This document shows, one piece after another, positions 10,248 through 19,461 of a stretch of 64,000 bases of DNA. A model generated the notes under the pieces. The model was not told the origin of the DNA, made no database searches, and worked only from the letters and a program-made list of their open reading frames with translations. A program made the translations under genes and the position numbers. This DNA comes from an uncultured Fretibacterium sp. (GTDB lineage Bacteria; Synergistota; Synergistia; Synergistales; Aminobacteriaceae), in the NCBI GenBank assembly GCA_946186205.1, contig CAMHMH010000005.1, forward strand, positions 1 through 64,000, in the 5' to 3' direction. Numbering within the stretch: position 1 is the stretch's first letter; each line of letters starts with the position of its first letter.

Positions 10248-10294
10248 CAAGCCACAAGCCACAAGCCACAAGCCACAAGCCACAAGCCACAAGC
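10248..10294. repeat. Heptanucleotide tandem repeat (CAAGCCA)x6 plus partial unit
   Basis: Six identical CAAGCCA copies at 10248-10289 followed by CAAGC. Confidence 0.95.
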
Positions 10295-10410
10295 ATATAA
10301 CTATGCCCTAATAGCTGAAAGAAAGAATACGGAGACCAACGCTCTTATGTTTGGGAGAATTAATCCTGAATGTGAGGGCGATTTTTTATGTCGAGAGGAG
10401 ACGTATATTC

Positions 10411-12393
10411 ATGGTCAAAAAATTTTCAGCGTGTTTATTGTTGGTAGTGTTGTGGTGTTCTTGTGCGTGGGCGGATATGTCTTTCTGGAGCGATCATTAC
10501 TCAATTGCAGGATTGACGGACGGACATTCGGATTATTCCGGCGCGAGATTCTGGCGGCTGAATATTGAGATTACCGACACCAATACGGTGCCTACAGCTG
10601 ACGACGTAAGCATCACGGGTACGCTTACGCTTTCGGGGGGCAGCTATTCATATTGGAGCGGTACGGAAATGAAGAAAGTCTCAGGGACTCAGCAGACATT
10701 CCCGCTGGCATTTGCTCCAGACGGCACGGCAGGAAGCGGATTTATTGATTACGTGCCTGTTGATGACAATGGCAGTTTTTTGCGTTTCATGTCTGAGGCT
10801 GACGGAGGACTCAAAGGTGTATCAGGGAGCGCGGTTTTCCCTGACAAGCCGTCGTACAATGTGAGCGGCAATATTCCTGCGTTCAGGACGACACAAGAAC
10901 AGCTTGCCTCATTCGTGCCATACGTTGAATATATACGTTCAGGCACAAAGGTTACGGGGCTGACGTGGCGCGTTATTAATCCCAGTAATACTTCAGTCCC
11001 TGTAGCTCAGAGTTTCAGAATGCGCTTCAGGGTGCGTGCTGTCTACAAATCCGGCTATGAGAATGCCTACAACGGTTCAAACATTGAGATCGCTGCAAAT
11101 GAGACTCCTCAAGGAACAGTAACATTTGACACGCCGGTTGAAGAGTCAGAAATATGGGGAATAAGAGTCAGGCTCAGGACTTACGAGACAGGAACAAGCA
11201 GCGATTATGACTGGGGATTCTTCAAGCAGTCAGTGCCTCAGCCTTACCTATACGAGAATCACGGCTTCGATGCTTCATTAGTGAACGGCAAAGCAGATTA
11301 CAGCAATGCAAAATTCAGCAATATTTTCTTTGATATTTATGCAGATAATGTAATAGTTGAAGCCCGTCATTTCACGGCAGAAGGAAACGTAACAATTCCC
11401 GGCGGAGGCTACAGTTTGAGAGATGACAACACAGACGAAGAACTCGGCGTAACGATTCCAGAAGGCACGGACAAGACATTCAAGCTGAGAATGAACAGAG
11501 GAGTAAACCCCGGCACTTCATACGTTGAATATCAGCCCATTGACGAAAACGGAGTAAATCTTAATTTCTCTGGAGGAGCGGAAAATCTTGCGGGAAGGAC
11601 TCTGACATGGACATTCCCGGCAGAACTCAATCTCAGCGGAAGCGCAACAATCAGCAGCTTCAAATCAACTTCACAGCAGTTAGCGGAGGGAGTACCGTAT
11701 ATTGAGCTTGTTAGTGCTGACGGGAAATTAACAGCGGTGAACTTCAGGATGGTTACCTCATCAGACACATCAACGGCTATGACGCTCCCATACAGGACAA
11801 ACTTCCAGCTCCGTTTTGACCGCATTACGCCTGATGCAACGGGAGATTATTACTATTCGGATTGGATGTACAACACATCATCAGGAACATGGACGCTTGA
11901 TAACCCGCAACCCTTGAGCAACATGCTATCCATTACAGTGCGCTATCGTACTTGGGAAAATCCTGACAAATCAATACTGTATCAATGGCAATTCTACCCC
12001 GCCGAAGCTCCTTCAACACCCGCAATCACAACAACGTCCCTTCCCGCCGCAACAGTCGGCACATCATACAAAGCAACCCTTGAGTCAAACATTTCCGGCG
12101 CAAGATGGTCTGTGATTTCAGGTTCGCTCCCCGATGGACTCGAACTCGATCCGACAACAGGAGACATTATTGGCACACCTGAAGCAACAGGAAACTACAC
12201 ATTCACCGTAAGAGCCGAGAATGACTCAGAGTCAGCGGACAAACAGTTCACCATCACCGTAAGCAAAAATCAAGGAGGCAGCACAGGGATAACACCCTTA
12301 GGCGGCACAAGCGGCGGATGTGAAGCAGGGCTTTCAGCTTCGGGATTGTTCCTTCTCGCATTGCTTGTGAAAAGACTCAGAGGGAAGAAATAA
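10411..12393 (+). CDS. Secreted protein with two homologous internal repeats, a putative Ig-like domain and a Synergist-CTERM-like C-terminus
   Basis: Signal peptide MVKKFSACLLLVVLWCSCAWA; SD gaggag; repeat blocks start DHYSIAGLTDGHSDYSGARF and NHGFDASLVNGKADYSNAKF; C-term GGTSGGCEAGLSASGLFLLALLVKRLRGKK. Confidence 0.85.
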   Translation: MVKKFSACLLLVVLWCSCAWADMSFWSDHYSIAGLTDGHSDYSGARFWRLNIEITDTNTVPTADDVSITGTLTLSGGSYSYWSGTEMKKVSGTQQTFPLAFAPDGTAGSGFIDYVPVDDNGSFLRFMSEADGGLKGVSGSAVFPDKPSYNVSGNIPAFRTTQEQLASFVPYVEYIRSGTKVTGLTWRVINPSNTSVPVAQSFRMRFRVRAVYKSGYENAYNGSNIEIAANETPQGTVTFDTPVEESEIWGIRVRLRTYETGTSSDYDWGFFKQSVPQPYLYENHGFDASLVNGKADYSNAKFSNIFFDIYADNVIVEARHFTAEGNVTIPGGGYSLRDDNTDEELGVTIPEGTDKTFKLRMNRGVNPGTSYVEYQPIDENGVNLNFSGGAENLAGRTLTWTFPAELNLSGSATISSFKSTSQQLAEGVPYIELVSADGKLTAVNFRMVTSSDTSTAMTLPYRTNFQLRFDRITPDATGDYYYSDWMYNTSSGTWTLDNPQPLSNMLSITVRYRTWENPDKSILYQWQFYPAEAPSTPAITTTSLPAATVGTSYKATLESNISGARWSVISGSLPDGLELDPTTGDIIGTPEATGNYTFTVRAENDSESADKQFTITVSKNQGGSTGITPLGGTSGGCEAGLSASGLFLLALLVKRLRGKK

Positions 12394-12398
12394 CCTGC

Positions 12399-12427
12399 TT
12401 GCGGAAAAATTAATCATGCGCTAAAAT
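12399..12427 (+). promoter_or_regulatory. Sigma70-type promoter for tRNA-Gly
   Basis: TTGCGG - 17 nt - TAAAAT, about 18 nt upstream of the tRNA 5' end. Confidence 0.5.
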
Positions 12428-12444
12428 TTCTCATATTACGTCCT

Positions 12445-12519
12445 GCGGATGTAGTTCAACGGTAGAGCGTCAGCTTCCCAAGCTGAATGTTGCGGGTTCG
12501 AATCCCGTCATCCGCTCCA
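12445..12519 (+). tRNA. tRNA-Gly (anticodon CCC), CCA encoded
   Basis: Acceptor GCGGATG/CATCCGC; anticodon loop TTCCCAA; GGTTCGAATCC T-arm; T plus CCA. Confidence 0.95.
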
Positions 12520-12539
12520 ACATTCACGAAATCAACAAG

Positions 12540-12566
12540 GCTCTGTGTGAAAACGCAGGGTCTTTT
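12540..12566 (+). terminator. Intrinsic terminator after tRNA-Gly
   Basis: GCTCTGTGT-gaaa-ACGCAGGGT followed by cttttttc. Confidence 0.7.
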
Positions 12567-12657
12567 TTCTTGCTCATCGTTTGTATTTTCAGGCTTCATT
12601 GTTATATACTAATCCGCGTTTTAACCCCAGTAAAACAAAATAGGAGGAGTAAATTTC

Positions 12658-12879
12658 ATGCGTACATTATTGGCATTGATTCATATCGTTGTGTCGGTCA
12701 TGATGATTTTCGCGGTACTCATTCAGCAGCGCAAGCAGGGAGGATTCTCAGGCGTATTCGGCGGAGGGACTCAGCCTGACGCAGGGCAGTGGCAGAGGTT
12801 CACCGGGCTTACGAAACTCACAATCATTCTTGCGATCGTCTTCATGATAACTTCATTCCTCATCGTATTCATCAACTAA
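12658..12879 (+). CDS. secG: Preprotein translocase subunit SecG
   Basis: MRTLLALIHIVVSVMMIFAVLIQQRKQGGFSGVFGGGTQ and second TM. Confidence 0.9.
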   Translation: MRTLLALIHIVVSVMMIFAVLIQQRKQGGFSGVFGGGTQPDAGQWQRFTGLTKLTIILAIVFMITSFLIVFIN

Positions 12880-12903
12880 CAATACGCAAAGGAGCAATCA
12901 ACA

Positions 12904-13932
12904 GTGTTAAATTCCCTCAGAGATGTTACAGCCCTGAAGGTTAACCCCGAAAGACTCCGCAGTGCCTCACATGACGAAATCAAATCAGGAGCAACAACAG
13001 ATATATACTTCATAAACACCCGCGATGTATTATCGTCCGTAAGCAAACTTGACACTCAGGTTACGGCAGAAATTTTTGCGAGGACAACGGGAATGTTTGC
13101 GGGACTCGGTGAAGTGTTAGAGCTTCTGAAGGATTCGCCCGTAACAATTGAGGCCATGAAGGAAGGCGAGTACTTTACCCCGAAAGAAGTCGTCATGAGA
13201 ATCACCGGGCCTTACGGGGCATTCGGTTATCATGAGACGAATCTATTAGGACTCCTCGCAAGCTCATCGGCATGGGCTACGGCCGCTCGTGAATGTGTCG
13301 AGGCTGCCGGAGGAAAACCCGTTCTTGTTTTCGGAGCGCGTCATATTCACCCGGCAATAGCTCCCGTTATGGAGTCGGTTGCGGTTCAGTTCGGGGGATG
13401 TTCTGCCGCAAGCTGTATACTCGGCGCGAAACTTGTAGGCCGTGAACCGTCAGGCACAGTACCTCATGCAGCAGTTCTCATCATGGGCGATACTCTGAAA
13501 CTTGCAGAGGCTTACGACAAAGTTATGCCCCCGGAAGTCGGTCGCACGTTTTTGGTTGACACTTTTCACGACGAATGCGAAGAGGCGTTGAGATTGGCTC
13601 ATGCTATGGGAGATAGACTCGGTGCTGTGAGGCTTGATACTCCCGGCGAAAGGGGCGGAGTAACGGCTGATCTTGTCCGGGAAATGAGATTCAGACTCAA
13701 TCATGAAGGCTTCGGGCGAGTCAAAATCGTAGTGTCAGGAGGACTCAATCCCGAACGCATAAAACTTCTGGCTGAAGCAGGAGCTGACATTTTCGGAGTC
13801 GGCAGCTACATTGCTCATGCTGTGCCGATGGATATGACGATGGATTTGAAAGTTGTTGACGGAAAACCGGTAGCAAAAAGAGGAAGACTCCCCGGCATTC
13901 TTGAAAACAAGCGGTTAATTAAGGTAAAATAA
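12904..13932 (+). CDS. Nicotinate phosphoribosyltransferase family protein
   Basis: [69 protein letters not shown]. Confidence 0.88.
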   Translation: MLNSLRDVTALKVNPERLRSASHDEIKSGATTDIYFINTRDVLSSVSKLDTQVTAEIFARTTGMFAGLGEVLELLKDSPVTIEAMKEGEYFTPKEVVMRITGPYGAFGYHETNLLGLLASSSAWATAARECVEAAGGKPVLVFGARHIHPAIAPVMESVAVQFGGCSAASCILGAKLVGREPSGTVPHAAVLIMGDTLKLAEAYDKVMPPEVGRTFLVDTFHDECEEALRLAHAMGDRLGAVRLDTPGERGGVTADLVREMRFRLNHEGFGRVKIVVSGGLNPERIKLLAEAGADIFGVGSYIAHAVPMDMTMDLKVVDGKPVAKRGRLPGILENKRLIKVK

Positions 13933-13990
13933 ATGTTCATGCGGGCAGCCCCCGTCCGCAAAAAGAAAATCTCAGGAAGGAAAATACATC

Positions 13991-14422
13991 ATGACAGGCA
14001 GCAGTTCATACTTGGCGAAACCCGGCCAGGTAGAAAGAAAATGGTACGTAATTGATGCCGCTGACAGGTCAATAGGACGGCTTGCGGCTGTAATCTCGCG
14101 CATTCTCACGGGCAAGAACAAGCCCACATACACCACCCACGTTGACACAGGCGACTACGTAATCGTAATCAACGCGGCAAAAGTCAAGCTCACAGGGCAC
14201 AAGGCTTCACAGTCAACATGGCACTATCATTCAGGACACCCCGGCGGCTACAAGTCGCGCACATGGGGAGACCTCGTGAAAGCAAAGCCCGCAGAATTAT
14301 TCCGCCACGTCGTAAAAGGAATGCTTCCCCGCAACAGGCTGAAGTATGACAGCAAGCTCAAAGTTTACGCAGGCTCGGAGCATCCTCATTCGGCGCAGAA
14401 TCCCGTAACGTTAGAGATTTAA
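13991..14422 (+). CDS. rplM: 50S ribosomal protein L13
   Basis: [53 protein letters not shown]. Confidence 0.98.
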   Translation: MTGSSSYLAKPGQVERKWYVIDAADRSIGRLAAVISRILTGKNKPTYTTHVDTGDYVIVINAAKVKLTGHKASQSTWHYHSGHPGGYKSRTWGDLVKAKPAELFRHVVKGMLPRNRLKYDSKLKVYAGSEHPHSAQNPVTLEI

Positions 14423-14438
14423 GGAGGAATAATCGATT

Positions 14439-14834
14439 ATGGCAGAAGACAAATACATATGGGGAACAGGCAGAAGAAAGAACGCATTAGCCCGCGTGAG
14501 AATCTGCACAGGAACGGGCGAAGTGAAAATCAACGGTCGCGAGGTTGAAGAGTATTTCCCGCGCTTGGTGTGGCAGACGCAGGTATATCAGGCACTCAAA
14601 ACAGCAGGCGTTGAAGGCCGCGTAGATGTTTTCGTGAATGCTTCAGGCGGAGGACTCACGGGCCAGGCAGGAGCGGTGAAGCTGGGAATAGCGAGGGCGT
14701 TAATCAAACTCAATCCCGATTTCAGATCCGCTCTCAAGAAAGAAGGACTCCTCACGAGAGATCCGAGAATGGTTGAGCGCAAGAAGTTCGGCCAGAAGGG
14801 CGCAAGAGGAAAGAGACAGTACTCGAAGCGTTAA
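14439..14834 (+). CDS. rpsI: 30S ribosomal protein S9
   Basis: GTGRRKNALARVRI; DPRMVERKKFGQKGARGKRQYSKR. Confidence 0.98.
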   Translation: MAEDKYIWGTGRRKNALARVRICTGTGEVKINGREVEEYFPRLVWQTQVYQALKTAGVEGRVDVFVNASGGGLTGQAGAVKLGIARALIKLNPDFRSALKKEGLLTRDPRMVERKKFGQKGARGKRQYSKR

Positions 14835-14853
14835 GAGAGAAGGAAGAAAGATT

Positions 14854-14884
14854 ATCCCCTGTCATTACGGCGGGGGATTTTTTG
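14854..14884 (+). terminator. Intrinsic terminator after rpsI
   Basis: ATCCCC...GGGGAT stem followed by tttttt. Confidence 0.7.
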
Positions 14885-14886
14885 TA

Positions 14887-15042
14887 CCCAATGTGCAGAC
14901 TCAGAAAATGCTTCAGGGATTCGGGCGTTCGGTATGCCTTGATGTTTACGCGGAAAACAGCAAAGGAGTCCGCTGTGATATCGAAATCCAGAATGCAAAT
15001 GACAGTGAAGGCCTAAGCAGAAAATATTTCACGCAGGAATGA
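14887..15042 (+). pseudogene. Fragment of Rpn-like PD-(D/E)XK nuclease family putative transposase
   Basis: TQKMLQGFGRSVCLDVYAENSKGVRCDIEIQNANDSEGLSRKYFTQE*: LDVYAxDxxGxxxDIEIQ catalytic-region signature with no N- or C-terminal remainder. Confidence 0.7.
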
Positions 15043-15043
15043 C

Positions 15044-15535
15044 GGACTTCACACGATATATATCAACTGTTCTGCGAAAAATGACGGCTCGGAAATCCGG
15101 AAGCTGATAACGTGAGCAGCTGCCCTGTTCTTGATACCGTTAATACTTTTCTTAACTGCAGTAGCAATGACCTTGATGAGCTTGACGCGAGCAGATGCAA
15201 CAATATGGAGAAGATTCACTGCGAATAGAATCACATAGCAAGCCTTGACGCTGTCGGCCTGACTTCTTTAACTGAACTTTACTGTCATGAAAATGAGATC
15301 GTATATTTTGATGTAAGCTGCTGTACTGCACTGAGTACGTTTTAATGCAATGACAATCTTGGGTTTTCATATTCATTCGCAAATCAAACTAGAAGTGATC
15401 TCAATACGAAGTCAATTTGAAAGAGTATGTCTCTCACCTATAGAACGCTCATGATTTGACATTGACGGACTTATCATCGGGGGAATTAAAGAGGACTGCT
15501 GTACAGATGAACAAACGCTGACCGGGAACGCAATA
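15044..15535 (+). pseudogene. Decayed leucine-rich-repeat (BspA-like) surface protein remnant
   Basis: One frame from 15151 reads LNCSSNDLDELDASRCNNMEKIHCE*NHIASLDAVGLTSLTELYCHENEIVYFDVSCCTALSTF*CNDN with stops at 15226 and 15343; upstream LRR-like INCSAKNDGSEIRKL in another frame. Confidence 0.72.
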
Positions 15536-15554
15536 TACAACCTGAACTGAGTAC

Positions 15555-16046
15555 TTGAAATCAGGACTCGCGGCGGACGGAAATTCACGGCTGATTCTCC
15601 GGGGTCAAACACACAAGCCCGGCACTGTGTCATTCAGCGGCTATAACGACATCGGAGCAAAGCTCGAATCACTTTCACGCAAAGAACTTTCAGCATCAGT
15701 GAACTACCCCTCCTTGCGGTTGTGGGGGCTTCCTTCTTCATCAACGTTAGCGTTCACATTGTCGGGGCTGTTAGGACTGTATTACGTCCGCAATAAATTG
15801 GGACGGCCTTTGAAGATTATCACGTGGGATCTTGCGGGTGATTATCTTGTTGCGCTTGCGGTGATAGACATTGCGGTGATGGTGTATAGATTCGTCTGGC
15901 CGTATGATGTTTCGTCGGGGATAATGATTCGTTCGCTGTGGGTTCTGGGAGTGATTGCTTTGTGCGCGGGAGTGTATGCGGGAGTAACATTGCTGAAGAA
16001 ATTTGAGGAGTGGCAGCTGCTTCGTCAGGCATTCAGGAAGAAGTAA
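15555..16046 (+). CDS. Hypothetical membrane protein; N-terminal part may be fused pseudogene sequence
   Basis: Open frame with at least 3 hydrophobic segments in its C-terminal half; start uncertain. Confidence 0.5.
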   Translation: MKSGLAADGNSRLILRGQTHKPGTVSFSGYNDIGAKLESLSRKELSASVNYPSLRLWGLPSSSTLAFTLSGLLGLYYVRNKLGRPLKIITWDLAGDYLVALAVIDIAVMVYRFVWPYDVSSGIMIRSLWVLGVIALCAGVYAGVTLLKKFEEWQLLRQAFRKK

Positions 16047-16058
16047 CGGGCAAAAAGA

Positions 16059-16087
16059 AGAGTCCCCGTTATAGGCGTGGGGACTCT
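16059..16087. terminator. Intrinsic terminator between converging ORFs
   Basis: AGAGTCCCC...GGGGACTCT perfect inverted repeat. Confidence 0.75.
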
Positions 16088-16130
16088 AAAATGTATTGTG
16101 TTGTTTGGTTATAGGTTTGTCGATTATCGT

Positions 16131-16694
16131 TTAGCGGACTCTCAGATAAATTGAAGTGCCGTCCGCTGTGTAAATATTCGGTGTAGGTTCTGTACCCTCA
16201 GCAGCTCCTTCAGCTACTGGTAGTTCGTCTAAATCCTCAGGCGTTTTTCTGAAGCCTTCCTGAACCGCTTTGTTCGCAAGAATGTTTGACAGTTTTGTGT
16301 TGGCGGCATCAAGCGTATAGCAAAGCCACCACTGATTACCGCTTACCGAGATAGCGTATTTACCCGCCTTTGCTGTACCCTCAGCAGCTACAACTTCAAG
16401 AAGGCTTGTTTCTTTCATGTATGCTGCGAGTCCGTTCATTATTGTTGTGGGAAGTTTGGCAGCCGAATAATCACCATCTGTTACGCCTGCACCCTTCGCA
16501 ATCGCAACGTTGTTATCTGCGTAGTACATTTCCATTGCTGCACCGATGATGTGAAAATTCTCGACTATCTTCTGAGCCTCGGCGATGTTGTTTGCTTCTT
16601 TGCCTGACACCAAACCCATTGAACCGAGCAATGCTATTATCGCGATGACGATTAACAACTCCACGAGCGTGAATCCTTTGCGTGCTTTCTTCAT
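16131..16694 (-). CDS. Type IV pilin-like protein (prepilin N-terminal cleavage/methylation motif)
   Basis: MKKARKGFTLVELLIVIAIIALLGSMGL; SD aggagg. Confidence 0.93.
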   Translation of the reverse strand: MKKARKGFTLVELLIVIAIIALLGSMGLVSGKEANNIAEAQKIVENFHIIGAAMEMYYADNNVAIAKGAGVTDGDYSAAKLPTTIMNGLAAYMKETSLLEVVAAEGTAKAGKYAISVSGNQWWLCYTLDAANTKLSNILANKAVQEGFRKTPEDLDELPVAEGAAEGTEPTPNIYTADGTSIYLRVR

Positions 16695-16988
16695 GTGAAT
16701 CTTTCCTCCTAATTATTTTTCCTTGTCTCACCTGCCGCCTATTACAGATGAGTCCTTCTTGCAGAATGGTTACTGCAAACCCTGAACGCTTGTTGCTTGT
16801 TACTTTGTGAAACGGGAAAAAAATTTTTGCACACAACTATTAACGCTATACCCTGCCATGTGTTATAATTACCTCAGATAAGGTAATAGATTATGGAAAA
16901 GTATACTCTCATAATCATGTGCATATTTTTTAGACCAAGAGTATTATAGCACAAAGCCTTATCTTTTTTTGTGCCTTCTCATAAATTT

Positions 16989-17576
16989 TTATTGTGATTG
17001 TCCGGCAAGATATTCATCAATCCAAAGCCGCATACTTACAGGCGAATCATAATCAAGCAACACAGGCTGATATAAATTTCTCCTGAAAACGAATCTCTCG
17101 TAGTAACTCACTCTGTGCCCGTAACAGTCAAGCGTCAGAAAAACTACTCCGCTGTAATCCCTCACAGCCTGCGCAACATATACAGCAAACTGAAGAGCGT
17201 AATACCCCGTTCCCATTCCCCTTTTTGTGATGTCAACCGCAAGCCTCGCAACCTTCATCGCCGGGATCGTCGCATAAGGCAGAGACATATTATCGCGCTC
17301 CTCAAATTCAAGACGTATAGCATCATTGCACAGAGACAAATACGCCAAGAGTTTACCGTCTTCATCAACAAACAAATATGTACGGCTCAATCCTTTTTCC
17401 TGCTAGTCAAACGCTTCACTGTGAAGAAAGTTATCCATGTCCTTTGAATGTCTGCGTATTCTCCTGCGTTCTTTCGAGGTGTATTCAGTGAGCATTGAGT
17501 CAGTCTCAACACACGTAAAGCCCCCGGTCAAATATTTGTTTTCTTCCGAGAGCCTGAGAATCTCATAGTCTGTCAT
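16989..17576 (-). pseudogene. GNAT-family acetyltransferase interrupted by an in-frame TAG
   Basis: 57 codons from ATG 17576 (MTDYEILRLSEENKYLTGGFTCVETDSMLTEYTSKERRRIRRHSKDMDNFLHSEAFD), TAG at 17403-17405, then QEKGLSRTYLFVDEDGKLLAYLSLCNDAIRLEFEERD in the same frame to 16989. Confidence 0.82.
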
Positions 17577-17716
17577 TTCAATTTTCCGCTGAATTTAGCC
17601 TTTAATATCTCAGCACCTTTTTTTGATTCCGCGCCAAATTTTTTGTTAGCCTCCTTGTATATTCTCACCGCTTCTTTGCCTCGTATAATCGGAGTGGCTG
17701 CAATCTGAGTCGCCAT
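17573..17716 (-). CDS. 47-aa basic small protein, possible partner (antitoxin-like) of the GNAT gene
   Basis: MATQIAATPIIRGKEAVRIYKEANKKFGAESKKGAEILKAKFSGKLK; SD-like aaggaggc; stop overlaps GNAT start (ATGA). Not in supplied ORF track. Confidence 0.65.
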   Translation of the reverse strand: MATQIAATPIIRGKEAVRIYKEANKKFGAESKKGAEILKAKFSGKLK

Positions 17717-17781
17717 GTTCAAAGCCTCCTTGTGTGATTTCAGTTATAATAGCAGAAATTTTCACAGAAAGGTTTAATTCA

Positions 17782-19461
17782 ATGGCATTCACAGTTTGCG
17801 TATTAACAGCAGCAGCAAAACGCGACACATACATAGCCAGCTACATAGCAGGAGAAGCACCAGTAACAGGCCATGACGTTATGGAAGAAATGATCACTAA
17901 GCACGACATGCCCCAGCGCAGAGTCATAGCATGGTTCGTGAACAATTACACGCGCCCGTTAGACTGGGTTGTCGATGAAGATGCTACTGTCGAATTTATC
18001 ACATCAACTTCACCGACAGGACAGCGAATCTACAAGCGCACATTAGGCTTCGTATTGATTATCGCATGTGCGAGAGTCTTAAAGCGAAAAGCTATACTCC
18101 GTCATTCAATCGCTGACTCTCATTACTGGGAGTTTGAAGACGGCCCCGTGACTCAGTCTGACGTTGACAGAATCAAAGCAGAGATGAGCGACATTATTCG
18201 ACGCGACTCAGCAATCACACGCGAGATACTCACAATCGACAAAGCACGCAGAGTCTTTCAGCGCCAGGGAGAACCCGAAATCGCAGAGTTATTCGTGAGG
18301 GCGAATCTTGACCCCGTTGAAGTGTACAGATGCGGCGAGAGATACGGTTACTTCTGCGGAGGTCCGTTAGCATCTTCAACAGGTGCATTGCGTATGTTTG
18401 ACGTTGTACTTTATGAGCATGGAATGTTATTGCGGTTCCCACGTCCTGACGCGCCAGACAAAATGCCGGAGCTTAAATTAGAGCCGTCAATGGGAAAAGT
18501 TTTCTTTGATTATGCGCACTGGCTTCAAGTTTTGGATCTAAATTATCTCAACAAACTTCATCACCGTGTTACAGAAGGACGCATTCAGGAATTAATCTTA
18601 ATCGCAGAGGCTTTCCATTCTCAGAGTCTCGGCAACATAGCAGAAGACATAGCAGCAAAGCCCGTGAAAGTTGTAACAATCGCAGGCCCTTCAGGTTCAG
18701 GCAAGACTACATTCTCAGAACGACTCAAAGTTCAGCTCATGGTCTGCGGAAAAACTCCCGTAACATTGCCGCTCGATAATTACTTCAAGGAGCGCGAAGA
18801 CTCACCCAAAGACGAAACCGGCGAATATGATTACGAACGACTCGACGCATTAGACCTCGAACTGTTAGGGGACAACCTTACGAGGATATTAGCGGGAGAA
18901 GAAGTTGTTACGCCTGTCTACAATTTCATAACAGGCAAGAAAGAGCCGGGCAAAGTCATCAAGCTGAAGCCTTCAGACGTGTTAATCATGGAGGGCATAC
19001 ACGGACTCAATGACCAGATTTTAGCGATGATACCTGAGAACGGGCGTTACGGCGTGTTTGTCTCGCCTCTCACGGGGATATGCATTGACCCTCACAACAG
19101 GACAAGCACGAGCGATAACAGATTGTTGCGGAGGATAATACGCGATTACAGGACGCGGGGGAAGTCGGCGCAAGTTACGCTTGAAGTTTACCCGAAAGTT
19201 ATACGGGGGGCAAAGCAATATATATTCCCGTACAGGAGCCGGGCTAATGCTATCTTCAACTCTTCATTGCCGTATGAGCTTGGAGTCCTGAAGCCGTATG
19301 TTGAGCCGTTATTGCACACTGTTGACGAAAATTCGAGCGTGTTCAGTGAGGCGTTAAGGCTGCTGAATATACTGCGGTTCGTTCCTGCCCTGAACAATGA
19401 CGGGATTCCGAACAACTCGGTTATACGTGAGTTTATCGGCGGGAGCTGCCTTGATGTATGA
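17782..19461 (+). CDS. Nucleoside (uridine) kinase with threonyl-tRNA-synthetase-like N-terminal domain
   Basis: Start at ATG 17782; TIAGPSGSGKTTFSERLKVQL; PLDNYFKERED; IMEGIHGLND; N-terminal half has ThrRS accessory-domain-like character. Confidence 0.85.
   Translation: MAFTVCVLTAAAKRDTYIASYIAGEAPVTGHDVMEEMITKHDMPQRRVIAWFVNNYTRPLDWVVDEDATVEFITSTSPTGQRIYKRTLGFVLIIACARVLKRKAILRHSIADSHYWEFEDGPVTQSDVDRIKAEMSDIIRRDSAITREILTIDKARRVFQRQGEPEIAELFVRANLDPVEVYRCGERYGYFCGGPLASSTGALRMFDVVLYEHGMLLRFPRPDAPDKMPELKLEPSMGKVFFDYAHWLQVLDLNYLNKLHHRVTEGRIQELILIAEAFHSQSLGNIAEDIAAKPVKVVTIAGPSGSGKTTFSERLKVQLMVCGKTPVTLPLDNYFKEREDSPKDETGEYDYERLDALDLELLGDNLTRILAGEEVVTPVYNFITGKKEPGKVIKLKPSDVLIMEGIHGLNDQILAMIPENGRYGVFVSPLTGICIDPHNRTSTSDNRLLRRIIRDYRTRGKSAQVTLEVYPKVIRGAKQYIFPYRSRANAIFNSSLPYELGVLKPYVEPLLHTVDENSSVFSEALRLLNILRFVPALNNDGIPNNSVIREFIGGSCLDV

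Noticed and set aside
10248-10294. CRISPR-like array
   Set aside because: Seven-bp direct repeats without spacers or cas genes; simple tandem repeat.
10056-10568. 170-aa plus-strand ORF covering the heptamer repeat
   Set aside because: Overlaps the end of mrp and start of the secreted-protein gene in another frame; peptide is low-complexity (ATSHKPQ repeats) with no SD.
13938-13960. Hairpin GCGGGC-agccccc-GTCCGC before rplM as an r-protein leader or terminator
   Set aside because: Short stem with a GU pair and no T-tract; not enough to call.
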